From assembly GCA_021770615.1 (NCBI GenBank), contig JAETQR010000029.1:1-51492 (forward strand): DNA of 51,492 nt, in the 5' to 3' direction. A program made the position numbers and the translations under genes. Below are positions 36,201 through 43,467 of the stretch, piece by piece; the first letter of the stretch is position 1; every line of letters begins with the position of its first letter. This stretch comes from Lachnospiraceae bacterium. Lineage in GTDB: Bacteria; Bacillota_A; Clostridia; Lachnospirales; Lachnospiraceae. The notes under the pieces were generated by a model, which saw only the letters and a program-made list of their open reading frames with translations, was not told where the DNA came from and searched no databases.

Positions 36201-36827
36201 TTTGGATATAGAGATTTCAACGAAGGCCTTGCAGAGAATATTGAGAATGCTAAAAACTACTATGATGGTAAGATAGCTGAGCTCAAAGTTGAGCTGATAA
36301 AGCAGACCAAAGAGATATTCTCAATCGCTGCAAACAGAGCTAAGTTAAAAAGGACATCCTTATCATCTGTAATAAAGGATTGGTGTGAAACACTGGATCC
36401 GCACGTATTTGAGCAGCTTTTTGAAAATGGAACAAACAAGTGCCTGGGACTTTTTAAGAAAGTAACAAATGATGAAGAGACATTTGTTGCTAGATTAGCA
36501 AAGGCTGCAACGGATCTCAGAGTTGAAGACTGGGATGATGATACTGTAGAACGTTTCAAAGAGAATCTTGCAATGTACAAAAAGACTGCTGAAAAATTCC
36601 AAAGCAGTGAGTCTGAACGTGAAGACAGTGCTGCAAGTACTTATGAAATCAGATTTCGTAGTGATGATGGTTCATCAGAAGTAAAACGATTTGACAGAGT
36701 TGAAACAAGTAAGAGAGGAAGGCTTCTGTATAATTCGATTCTGTCTGAGATAGATTCAATGGGATATTCTATTTCAGAACAGGAGAAGAGGCAGATCCTC
36801 ATGGATATATTAAAGAAAATGTGCTAA
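33219..36827 (+). CDS. Large P-loop ATPase, SspC/BrxC-like
   Basis: A 1202-residue ATPase. Walker A is GAYGKGKS (60-67) and Walker B is VVYDEFSKF (Asp242-Glu243). The rest is mostly helical, with a likely winged-helix region around 510-560 and a basic C-terminus. The architecture recalls BrxC/PglY and DUF499-like ATPases, and its position between DUF4007 and a cysteine desulfurase matches the ATPase (SspC) role. It overlaps the DUF4007 gene by ATGA. No nuclease motif was seen. The relation to SspC versus BrxC needs profile comparison. Confidence 0.72.
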   Translation: MSKMISVASGFQYSVNIGYDLNNDDKLKNFIPTKSALTLLKDILSSTALDATERARVLVGAYGKGKSHIILTILSVLMQRDRSLFTHLMPKINEDPELKQLVDNYYSDKNNRILPVIINGTSGSLPQAFLLALQRTLDENGLDIMPETNYRAAINAIQKWKADYPKTYDKFKKEISLPVDAFISELNDYNAAIYSEFEEVYPKLTSGSIFNPFVGFDVVELYESVVKSLKQRGYLGIYVVYDEFSKFLESNITAASVSDTKMLQDFAEKCNRSSENELHLLLISHKEISNYIDQLPKAKVDGWRGVSERFRHIHLNNNFAQTYEIISTVIIKDRDKWEDFQDNNIARFDQLMSRYAEHAIFSDTDQKELETTIYECYPLHPVSTFILPRLSERVAQNERTLFTFLSADGTSTLPAFLRGLKDKDFRVITPDLIFDYFDPVLQKEPFAGELHKNYVLTKAILDQIEDQILESKIVKTISLIYLLGQFDKLKPIKEEIVGIYSMEYKPAEIEAAIEHLIKDEYVIYLKRSNDYLKLKQTSGVDVEQKISDTIAALAPSFSLKSALNASNIDNYLYPSKYNDEKEMIRYFEFEFIEEQELEGDIDWVKKAEDINADGVVYAIVCEDPESIKGIKNKILKTSQGCDRFIFIMPKKATAIRKILQEFEAVSTLRDKAKEDTVLFEEYEVIYEDLRDVISEFISGYTHPEDYKSVYIYNGEEKSILRKAALTGLASDICFRTFSETPVINNEAINKDEITSIANNSRNKILSGLLRNVLEPNLGLTGTGQEVSIMRSTLVRKEVLLDDQEGIRINLAPSDKLMKGVLDAIVSFVMDAKKKGTASFDQLYNVLTTPEYHIGIRSGVIPIYIAAVFHEFSEDIILQNELGQLPLSADTLQMINACPEDYTLVFLEWNPGKQEFVSKLSEIFSNYVIEAEKNLSAYDFVASAMKRWYLSLPRYAKESKGIGDKESSKRYLKMVKLLKLNLNGHELLFEKLPEAFGYRDFNEGLAENIENAKNYYDGKIAELKVELIKQTKEIFSIAANRAKLKRTSLSSVIKDWCETLDPHVFEQLFENGTNKCLGLFKKVTNDEETFVARLAKAATDLRVEDWDDDTVERFKENLAMYKKTAEKFQSSESEREDSAASTYEIRFRSDDGSSEVKRFDRVETSKRGRLLYNSILSEIDSMGYSISEQEKRQILMDILKKMC

Positions 36828-36842
36828 GGGGAGGTGTTACAA

Positions 36843-37988
36843 GTGGCATATTTTGATAATGCTGCAACTACATACCCAAAGCCGGATTGCGTCTATGACT
36901 TCATGGATAGCTTTTATCGTTCCAGCGGAGCAAATGCTGGACGTGGAAACTATAAGCTTGCGCAGAGCGCAGGAGCTTTAATTGGAGATACACGAAAGAA
37001 GATCCAGGAGCTCCTGCATTGCCAGGCAAAGCAGGTTGTCTTTGAACCAACGGCAACAATAGCTTTGAATATTATTATTCAGGGCATTATTGAAAAAGGA
37101 GCTGTTAATATTTATATCAGCCCCTTTGAGCATAATGCAGTTACCAGAACACTTCATCATTTTGAAGAGCAGGGGAAAATCAAGGTCACACAGCTGACTG
37201 TTTCAAAGGATATGGTGTATGATCTGGAAAAAATCAGATATCAGTTTGATACGTTTAAACCTGATTTTGTTATAGTTAGTCATGCCAGCAATGTGTTTGG
37301 ACTTATAGCGCCAGTAGAGGATATTTTTGCGCTGGCTAAAAAGTACGAAGCCATAACTCTTGTGGATATGGCACAGACTGCTGGGTTGGTAGATTTGAAC
37401 GTAGGCCTTACCACTATAGATTTTGCTGTATTTGCAGGACATAAAACATTGTATGGCCCAACTGGAATATCTGGATTTGTGATGAATCCATTGGTGAAAT
37501 TTCCGGCAGTAATATTTGGCGGTACCGGATATGAATCTGCAAATCAGGATATGCCGGAAGATTTACCTCAGAAATATGAGATGGGGACTTTGAACATTGC
37601 TGGTATAGCCGGATTAAATGCAGCCCTTGGATGGTCAGCACAGGTTACTATCGATGCCATAAGAGAAAAAGAAGCTGAGAATCGAAAGAAGCTGATAGAC
37701 CTCTTAGGCAGATACTCCTATATTAAAATAATTGGGAATTATGATTCATGTAATTATGTGGGAATAGTTTCTTGCATCATAGAGGGAATAAGCAGCGATA
37801 GTGCAGGACCTGTGTTTGACAGGTGTGGAATCGCTGTCAGAACAGGGCTACAGTGTGCGCCGCTGGCACATCAGTTTATAGGAACGTTTCCAGCGGGAAC
37901 TATTAGATTCAGTGTTAATTATTTTACGACAGATAAAGATTTTGCAAAGTTAGAAGAAGCTTTGGATTATATAGATTCAGAGCTGTAG
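36843..37988 (+). CDS. Cysteine desulfurase, SspA/DndA-like
   Basis: A 381-residue class V aminotransferase-fold enzyme. It begins AYFDNAATTYPKP; the PLP lysine is Lys201 in GHKTLYGPTG, and the catalytic cysteine is Cys338 in GLQCAPLAH. It should take sulfur from L-cysteine and pass it to the PAPS-reductase-like partner. GGGGAGG lies 8 nt before the GTG at 36843. Finding it inside the operon, rather than using a housekeeping IscS, supports a complete sulfur-modification set. Confidence 0.87.
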   Translation: MAYFDNAATTYPKPDCVYDFMDSFYRSSGANAGRGNYKLAQSAGALIGDTRKKIQELLHCQAKQVVFEPTATIALNIIIQGIIEKGAVNIYISPFEHNAVTRTLHHFEEQGKIKVTQLTVSKDMVYDLEKIRYQFDTFKPDFVIVSHASNVFGLIAPVEDIFALAKKYEAITLVDMAQTAGLVDLNVGLTTIDFAVFAGHKTLYGPTGISGFVMNPLVKFPAVIFGGTGYESANQDMPEDLPQKYEMGTLNIAGIAGLNAALGWSAQVTIDAIREKEAENRKKLIDLLGRYSYIKIIGNYDSCNYVGIVSCIIEGISSDSAGPVFDRCGIAVRTGLQCAPLAHQFIGTFPAGTIRFSVNYFTTDKDFAKLEEALDYIDSEL

Positions 37989-37998
37989 GAGGATTGTT

Positions 37999-40209
37999 GT
38001 GAGCTTAAAGGACAAGAGAATAAAAAGCGAATACCGGTCCTTGATTGATAATGTGGTGCAGGATTTTTATATTCCGCTGCTTCATGAGTCAACATCATAT
38101 AAGCGTGCTGTGGGATTCTTTTCGTCTTCAGCCCTTGTCGAAATATCAAAGGGAATAGCTGATATGGCTAAAGATGGTGGAAAGATTGAAATAGTTGCCT
38201 CACCGTATTTGTCTGATGACGATATTCAGGCTATCAAGGAAGGATATAAGAACAGACAGAAGATAATAGAGGGGGCGCTCATACGTCAGTTGTCTGATGA
38301 GCATGAGGATTACTATTCTATGGAGCGCTTGAATCTTCTGGCACATCTTATATCAGATGGGATCCTTGATATTCGCATTGCCTATACTGATAAGGACAAT
38401 GAAATTGGAATGTACCATGAGAAGATGGGAATTCTGGAAGATAAAGACGGAAATCATGTTGCTTTTTCTGGATCCATGAATGAGTCTATGACAGCGATGT
38501 CCATCAATTATGAGACTATAGATGTATTCTGTGATTGGAGAGAGGCTGAAGCTGATAGAGTTAAGTTAAAGGAAAACGCCTTTTATTCCATGTGGAATAA
38601 TGTTGAGCCAAGCCTTAAAGTTTTGGAATTTCCCAATATTTCCGATGTACTTATTGAGAAATACAGGAAGAAGGGTCCAAATTTTGATATTGATCATGAG
38701 CAGTTCAAAAGAAGAACCCTTGCTTATGGAAGTATGTTGCAAGGGATGAGCAATTCTTCTGGAGCTCAGGTAGGAGCGAGAATACCAGCAGATGTTGAGC
38801 TACATGAATATCAGAAGGAAGCCATTGCTGCTTGGGTAGGTGAAAACTATCGAGGAATTTTTGATATGGCAACAGGTACAGGCAAAACCTATACAGGTCT
38901 TGGTGCCATTTCAAAACTTTCAGAAGATCTTAATGATGATCTTGCTGTAATCATCGTAGCTCCATATAAGCATCTGGTAGAGCAGTGGGTTGAGGATATT
39001 GTCAAATTCAACATGAAGCCTATTATCGCTTATGGTGATCCAGCCCACAAGGATTGGAGAAAGAAATTCTCCAAGGCAATAACAGATCAGAAAATCAGAA
39101 GGGATAAAAGATTCCTCTGTGTGGTGACAACGAATGTTACATTTGCAAGTCCCGACTTTCAGGAGAGAATAGATAAAATTAAGAGTCCGATTTTACTGGT
39201 GGTGGACGAGGCTCATAATTTTGGGGCAAGAAGCTATGCCAAGCATTTGGATGACAGATTTGCTTACAGGCTGGCATTATCAGCAACACTTGAAAGACAC
39301 AGAGATGACGAAGGAACAGCTCTTTTGTATAGCTTCTTTGGAAAGAAATGTATTGAATATCCTCTGGAAAGAGCTATTGATGAAGATAAACTGACTCCTT
39401 ATAAGTATTATCCGATTCTTGTTTACCTGAGTGAGCTTGAGTTGGAATCTTATGAGCAGCTTTCTTATGAAATGTCCAAGTGTATGATAAAGGACAAGCA
39501 TGGAAAGTATAAATTGAACAAGCGTGGAGAAATCCTTGCGCTAAAGAGATCTAGGGTTGTTGCAGGAGCGATGCAAAAACTGGAGGCTCTGAAGCGAGAA
39601 ATCACTCCTTACAAAGATGATAATAATATTCTGGTGTACTGTGGAGCTACGAGGGTGATAGACGATAGCGATACTTCATCAGATGACGAAAGTGATATCA
39701 GGCAGATAGAAGCAGTTACCAAGATTCTTGGAAATGAGCTTAATATGAGCGTAGCGCGCTTTACCTCTGAAGAGAATATGGAGGAGCGTGCTTTGATTAA
39801 AGAACATTTCCAGGACGGTGGCAAGCTGCAGGCTATAGTAGCGATAAAGTGTCTGGATGAAGGTGTTAATATACCAGGTATACGAACGGCCTTTATACTG
39901 GCAAGTACAACGAATCCTAAGGAATACATACAGCGTAGAGGTAGAGTGCTCCGTAAAGCAGATAATAAGCCATTTGCGGAAATATACGATTTTGTTACTC
40001 TTCCTAGACCGCTTGACTCAGTGTCAGGGTTGACGATTGAGCAAGCGAATAGGGATAAGACATTGGTGAAAAATGAGCTTGCCCGGATTAAGGAATTTGG
40101 TAGGCTGGCATTAAATTCGATGCTGGCAAACAACCTGATCTGGGACATCCAGGAGGCTTATCATCTTAACGAAACAGATCTTGAAAAGGAGGGTGAAGAT
40201 TTTGAGTGA
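37999..40209 (+). CDS. PLD-like nuclease plus DEAD/DEAH helicase
   Basis: A 736-residue protein. The N-terminus (about 15-200) has a phospholipase-D-like half-site: His140 in YHEKMGILEDKDG and then VAFSGSMNES. The helicase core has Walker A MATGTGKT (to 297), VVDEAH (403-406), ALSATLERH (motif III), and DEGVNIPG with QRRGRVLRK (motifs V and VI). PLD-helicase fusions occur in restriction and defence modules, and helicases are recorded as associated restriction factors of phosphorothioation systems. GTG start after GGAGG. It overlaps the 57-residue gene by 8 bp. A candidate effector of the system. Confidence 0.8.
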   Translation: MSLKDKRIKSEYRSLIDNVVQDFYIPLLHESTSYKRAVGFFSSSALVEISKGIADMAKDGGKIEIVASPYLSDDDIQAIKEGYKNRQKIIEGALIRQLSDEHEDYYSMERLNLLAHLISDGILDIRIAYTDKDNEIGMYHEKMGILEDKDGNHVAFSGSMNESMTAMSINYETIDVFCDWREAEADRVKLKENAFYSMWNNVEPSLKVLEFPNISDVLIEKYRKKGPNFDIDHEQFKRRTLAYGSMLQGMSNSSGAQVGARIPADVELHEYQKEAIAAWVGENYRGIFDMATGTGKTYTGLGAISKLSEDLNDDLAVIIVAPYKHLVEQWVEDIVKFNMKPIIAYGDPAHKDWRKKFSKAITDQKIRRDKRFLCVVTTNVTFASPDFQERIDKIKSPILLVVDEAHNFGARSYAKHLDDRFAYRLALSATLERHRDDEGTALLYSFFGKKCIEYPLERAIDEDKLTPYKYYPILVYLSELELESYEQLSYEMSKCMIKDKHGKYKLNKRGEILALKRSRVVAGAMQKLEALKREITPYKDDNNILVYCGATRVIDDSDTSSDDESDIRQIEAVTKILGNELNMSVARFTSEENMEERALIKEHFQDGGKLQAIVAIKCLDEGVNIPGIRTAFILASTTNPKEYIQRRGRVLRKADNKPFAEIYDFVTLPRPLDSVSGLTIEQANRDKTLVKNELARIKEFGRLALNSMLANNLIWDIQEAYHLNETDLEKEGEDFE

Positions 40210-40375
40210 TAACGGCGAAATCCAGGTTGATAGCAAGGTCATTGAGCGCCTAAAGCGGTCAATCATCATTAAGGAAAACATGAATCTGAAAACGAGAACA
40301 ATGAATGATTCTCAGATGGTGGCATGGATTAAGAAGAAGATTGAGGAGGAAGTGCAATGTTACTTAAATCAATAA
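40202..40375 (+). CDS. 57-residue linker gene between helicase and DndD-like gene
   Basis: A short, mainly helical protein with SKVIERLKRSIIIKENMNLK and DSQMVAWIKKKIEEE. Its TTG start lies inside the end of the helicase gene (AAGGAGGG upstream) and its end overlaps the DndD-like start by 19 bp, so all three are translationally coupled, an indication that they form a complex. It holds the place taken by small subunits in phosphorothioation operons, but does not clearly resemble DndE. I do not recognise a family. Confidence 0.6.
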   Translation: MSDNGEIQVDSKVIERLKRSIIIKENMNLKTRTMNDSQMVAWIKKKIEEEVQCYLNQ

Positions 40376-42351
40376 AACTTGAGAACTTCCGCCAGTTTCG
40401 CAATGAGTCCATTGATTTTGCCCAGGGAGAAGGCGGCAAAAACGTAACCATCATCATTGGTGAAAACGGAACAGGTAAAACTACGTTTGCTCAGGCATTT
40501 TTCTGGTGCCTGTATGGAGAAACAGAGTTCTCTGACAAGATTATTCTGAATAAGATGGTAGCCACCGAAATGACTCCCGGCTCAGAAGAGAAGGTTCGTG
40601 TAACTTTGGCTCTTAGACATGGTGAGGTTGACTATACCCTCATAAGAGAGCAGGCATATCACAAGGACTATTCAAACAATGTTAAGGGTGATAATACTGT
40701 ATTTGACATTGCAATAAAGGATACCAGCGGTAATACTTCCTACGTTAAAAAGTCTCAGTGCGAAGCCGAGGTTAAGAGCATTCTGCCTAAGGAACTGTCC
40801 AGATACTTCTTCTTTGATGGAGAGCGTATTGAGAAGATGAGTAAAGATATTTCTACAGGTAAGAAGGCAACTGACTTTGCAGAGGCTGTAAAGGGTCTTT
40901 TGGGTCTCAATGCGATGATAAGTGCTATTGGTCACTTTAATCCGAGAAGCAGTCTTAGCGTTATTGGTAGCTATGAGAAGAGCTTTGACTCAAAGAGCAA
41001 CACTAAGATACAGGAATACACTGCAAAAATAGATAAGTGCAATTCAAGACTGGCAGAGATTGATGCTGCCTTAGAGGAACTTGATGCACAGAAAGCGGCA
41101 GCTGAAACTAGAAAATCTGAAAAAGTTATAGAGTTGAAGCAGTATTCCGAAGGTGAAAAACTGCAAAAAGAAAAAGAAGATTTACAGAAGCAGATTGAAA
41201 ATACTACTCGTATGAGAGCCACAGTCTACAAGACGATGTGCAAGGATTTCAATGCTTCAATGAGTCCATTCTTTTCACTTTCTTTGATTAAGAGAGCATT
41301 GGAAGTTCTGTCAAGACATGATTATTCTGGCAAGGACATTCCTTTTATCCGTGACAAAACTATTGAGTATCTGTTGAAGCAGAAGGTATGCCTTTGCGGT
41401 ACCCACCTGGATGAAGGATCTGTGCCTTATGAGAAAGTGAAATCACTACTGGATGTTATCCCTCCGAAATCACTCAGTACATATGTGACGGATTTCAAGA
41501 AGGAGTCAAAACGTAGAGCAGGAGCTATTCAGGATTTGGTTGAACAGATGCAGGAGAATCTTGCGACTGCCAGTCAGCAGAGTGATGATATTATGGATAA
41601 GACTGACGAACTTCACAAGATTGAGGCCAAGCTTAGTGGTGAAGATGTCAGCGAAAAGGTCCGTGCAATAAATAATGAGATTCAGATCTGTGTTAAAACT
41701 ATCAATAAGTGTAATAACGATAGAGACAAGCTGAATAGAGAACGTGGCGGTCTTGAGAAGGAGCGCGAGCGTGCAGATACAGAGAGACAGAATCTGACTT
41801 TGCTTGATGAAAAGAACAGAAAGACTCAGATGTATCTGACTTATGCCAGAAAGATTTATGAAGAACTGGAAAATGTGTATCGTACAAGTGAAGAAGAGAT
41901 CCGTAATCGCTTGCAGGATACGATTAATGATATTTTCAAGCAGATTTATGAAGGTGGCTTATCATTAACAATAGATTCAAAATATCATATCACCGTTCAG
42001 GCCAATGATTATGAGGGTGATGTAGAAACTTCTACAGCGCAGAGCATTTCCGTTATCTTTGCTTTCATTACTGGTATCATCAAAATGGCCAGAGAAAATA
42101 GAAATGCCAGTGATGATGATGCTAAGCTGCTTTCATCTGAGCCATATCCACTTGTAATGGATGCACCGCTGTCTGCCTTTGATAAGAGAAGAATCAAGAC
42201 AGTATGTGAGGCTTTGCCAGAGACTGCTGAGCAGGTAATTATCTTTATCAAGGATACAGATGGTGAACTGGCTGAGGATTACATGGGTAACAGGATCGGA
42301 AGCAGACACCAGTTTGACAAGAAAAATGAGTTTGAGACCAATTTGGTATAA
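40357..42351 (+). CDS. DndD-like SMC/Rad50-type ATPase
   Basis: A 664-residue ABC/SMC ATPase. It opens LLKSIKLENFRQFRNESIDF; Walker A is GENGTGKT (35-42). RYFFFDGERIE (about 149-159) is the strong DndD signature. Coiled coils at about 215-275 and 395-500 surround CLCG (345-348), a possible zinc-hook. The end has LVMDAPLSAFDKRR with Asp602. Size and motifs match DndD. It could be the ATPase of a restriction module rather than of modification, since the SspC-like ATPase is also present. Confidence 0.8.
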   Translation: MLLKSIKLENFRQFRNESIDFAQGEGGKNVTIIIGENGTGKTTFAQAFFWCLYGETEFSDKIILNKMVATEMTPGSEEKVRVTLALRHGEVDYTLIREQAYHKDYSNNVKGDNTVFDIAIKDTSGNTSYVKKSQCEAEVKSILPKELSRYFFFDGERIEKMSKDISTGKKATDFAEAVKGLLGLNAMISAIGHFNPRSSLSVIGSYEKSFDSKSNTKIQEYTAKIDKCNSRLAEIDAALEELDAQKAAAETRKSEKVIELKQYSEGEKLQKEKEDLQKQIENTTRMRATVYKTMCKDFNASMSPFFSLSLIKRALEVLSRHDYSGKDIPFIRDKTIEYLLKQKVCLCGTHLDEGSVPYEKVKSLLDVIPPKSLSTYVTDFKKESKRRAGAIQDLVEQMQENLATASQQSDDIMDKTDELHKIEAKLSGEDVSEKVRAINNEIQICVKTINKCNNDRDKLNRERGGLEKERERADTERQNLTLLDEKNRKTQMYLTYARKIYEELENVYRTSEEEIRNRLQDTINDIFKQIYEGGLSLTIDSKYHITVQANDYEGDVETSTAQSISVIFAFITGIIKMARENRNASDDDAKLLSSEPYPLVMDAPLSAFDKRRIKTVCEALPETAEQVIIFIKDTDGELAEDYMGNRIGSRHQFDKKNEFETNLV

Positions 42352-42362
42352 GGAGGAGCGCC

Positions 42363-42902
42363 ATGTTTGATAAACAATATAGGTTTAAAGGTAGGCATGC
42401 TCTTCGTGTGGATCAGCTCACAGGAGTATTCGATGAATTAAGCAAGGCAAAGCTGATAGACCGTAACGTAGATGTTTATACGAATGCACCGTTGATCGGA
42501 TTTCTATATGGAAGAACTGCTGACCTTGATGATCTTAAAAATCCTGAGACCGGTCAGGTATATAATCAGAATGTCATGGGTGATCGTGTAATTTATTCTG
42601 GTGATGAATTACAGTATAACTTCTGGCTGATTATGCTACTTGATGCGAATTATGAGCCCGATGAAGAAAAGCGAATCGATAAAGCTTTCAGACATTATGG
42701 TCAGGATCCGGCTGATGAAGAGCGTTTTGATAGCTACGTACGAGGTGGCATTGATGTACTTTATGAAAAGCTGGTAGAAGGAGATAGCACTCCTGAGGCA
42801 TTTGCAAACAGACTTTACGAATTTATCGATGAGTTTAATGATCGCTTCAACAGCGAAATCAGCAGTGACGATATTCTGCAGTTATGTGTTAATAAGTCAT
42901 AA
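42363..42902 (+). CDS. Hypothetical protein, reminiscent of a Dnd-associated family
   Basis: A 179-residue acidic protein. The patterns APLIGFLYGRTAD, VIYSGDELQYNFWLIMLLDA and FDSYVRGGIDVLYEKLVEGD recall the dnd system-associated protein 4 type, which has an EYANGG-like block near its end. This is a by-eye resemblance from memory only. It follows the DndD-like gene by 11 bp with AAGGAGGAG. No catalytic residues stand out, and it is not DndE. Confidence 0.5.
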   Translation: MFDKQYRFKGRHALRVDQLTGVFDELSKAKLIDRNVDVYTNAPLIGFLYGRTADLDDLKNPETGQVYNQNVMGDRVIYSGDELQYNFWLIMLLDANYEPDEEKRIDKAFRHYGQDPADEERFDSYVRGGIDVLYEKLVEGDSTPEAFANRLYEFIDEFNDRFNSEISSDDILQLCVNKS

Positions 42903-42970
42903 GTAATAGCGAGATGAGTTAATAAGTAATAACGATATAGACAGGGCCTTTATAGAGTTAAAGGCTCTGT
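42889..42970 (+). repeat. Direct repeat and small hairpin in the cargo operon
   Basis: GTTAATAAGT occurs at about 42889 and again at about 42918, each followed by further TAATA/ATAA runs, and the first copy overlaps the stop codon of the preceding gene. Downstream GCCTTT (42946-42951) and AAAGGC (42960-42965) form a weak hairpin. This is the only real gap (85 bp) in the operon and may hold an internal regulatory site. Confidence 0.4.
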
Positions 42971-42987
42971 CATAGAAGAAAGGTTAT

Positions 42988-43467
42988 TTGCTCTTTGATG
43001 ATTTGGAGAGAGGCACTGATGGCTTATTGCTTAATGAAGTGGATTGGCTGACAAACCGCCTGTTAACATCAGGAGTGGAAATCTTTGATGATGTGCCGGA
43101 TACAATTAAAAATGGACCTGGCTTCAAGCTGGCTAAGATACAGGGAAATCCTATCGGAACGCTTTTGTTTTTGAAATACAAGACATTAAAAGCTATTGGA
43201 AGAATGGTCTTACCTAAAGGTTTTGTTGTGTATAAGGGTTCAGAGTACAATGAGGTTGTCACTTCCTCTTGCACAATTGCAATAGGTAACAAGCGCCGTG
43301 ATTTAATGCAATCTGGCAAAATGAAAGATGGGGTTTTGACTGAAGATGTTCAGTTTGGGAGCCCTTCAATGGCTGCAAAAGTATTGATAAGAAATTCGGT
43401 GAATGGGAATATTGTATGGGTAGATTCTAACGGATATACCTTGAAACAACTTCTTGCCGAAAAATGA
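42988..43467 (+). CDS. Sigma-region-1.1-like N-terminus fused to a DUF4357-like domain
   Basis: A 159-residue protein read from a TTG at 42988. The N-terminus, LFDDLERGTDGLLLNEVDWL then VEIFDDVPD, looks like sigma70 region 1.1 and like the N-terminus of the next protein. The C-terminus (SGKMKDGVLTEDVQFGSPSM and WVDSNGYTLKQLL) fits DUF4357. The first 1.1 helix appears to be missing. AGAAAGG lies only 4 nt before the TTG, and a stop lies 15 bp upstream, so a slight N-terminal truncation is possible. It overlaps the sigma-like gene by ATGA. Confidence 0.6.
   Translation: MLFDDLERGTDGLLLNEVDWLTNRLLTSGVEIFDDVPDTIKNGPGFKLAKIQGNPIGTLLFLKYKTLKAIGRMVLPKGFVVYKGSEYNEVVTSSCTIAIGNKRRDLMQSGKMKDGVLTEDVQFGSPSMAAKVLIRNSVNGNIVWVDSNGYTLKQLLAEK

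Noticed and set aside
40202..40375. The 57-residue protein as DndE
   Set aside because: It lacks the DndE-like motif I would expect, and the operon is closer to Ssp than Dnd. Only the position matches.
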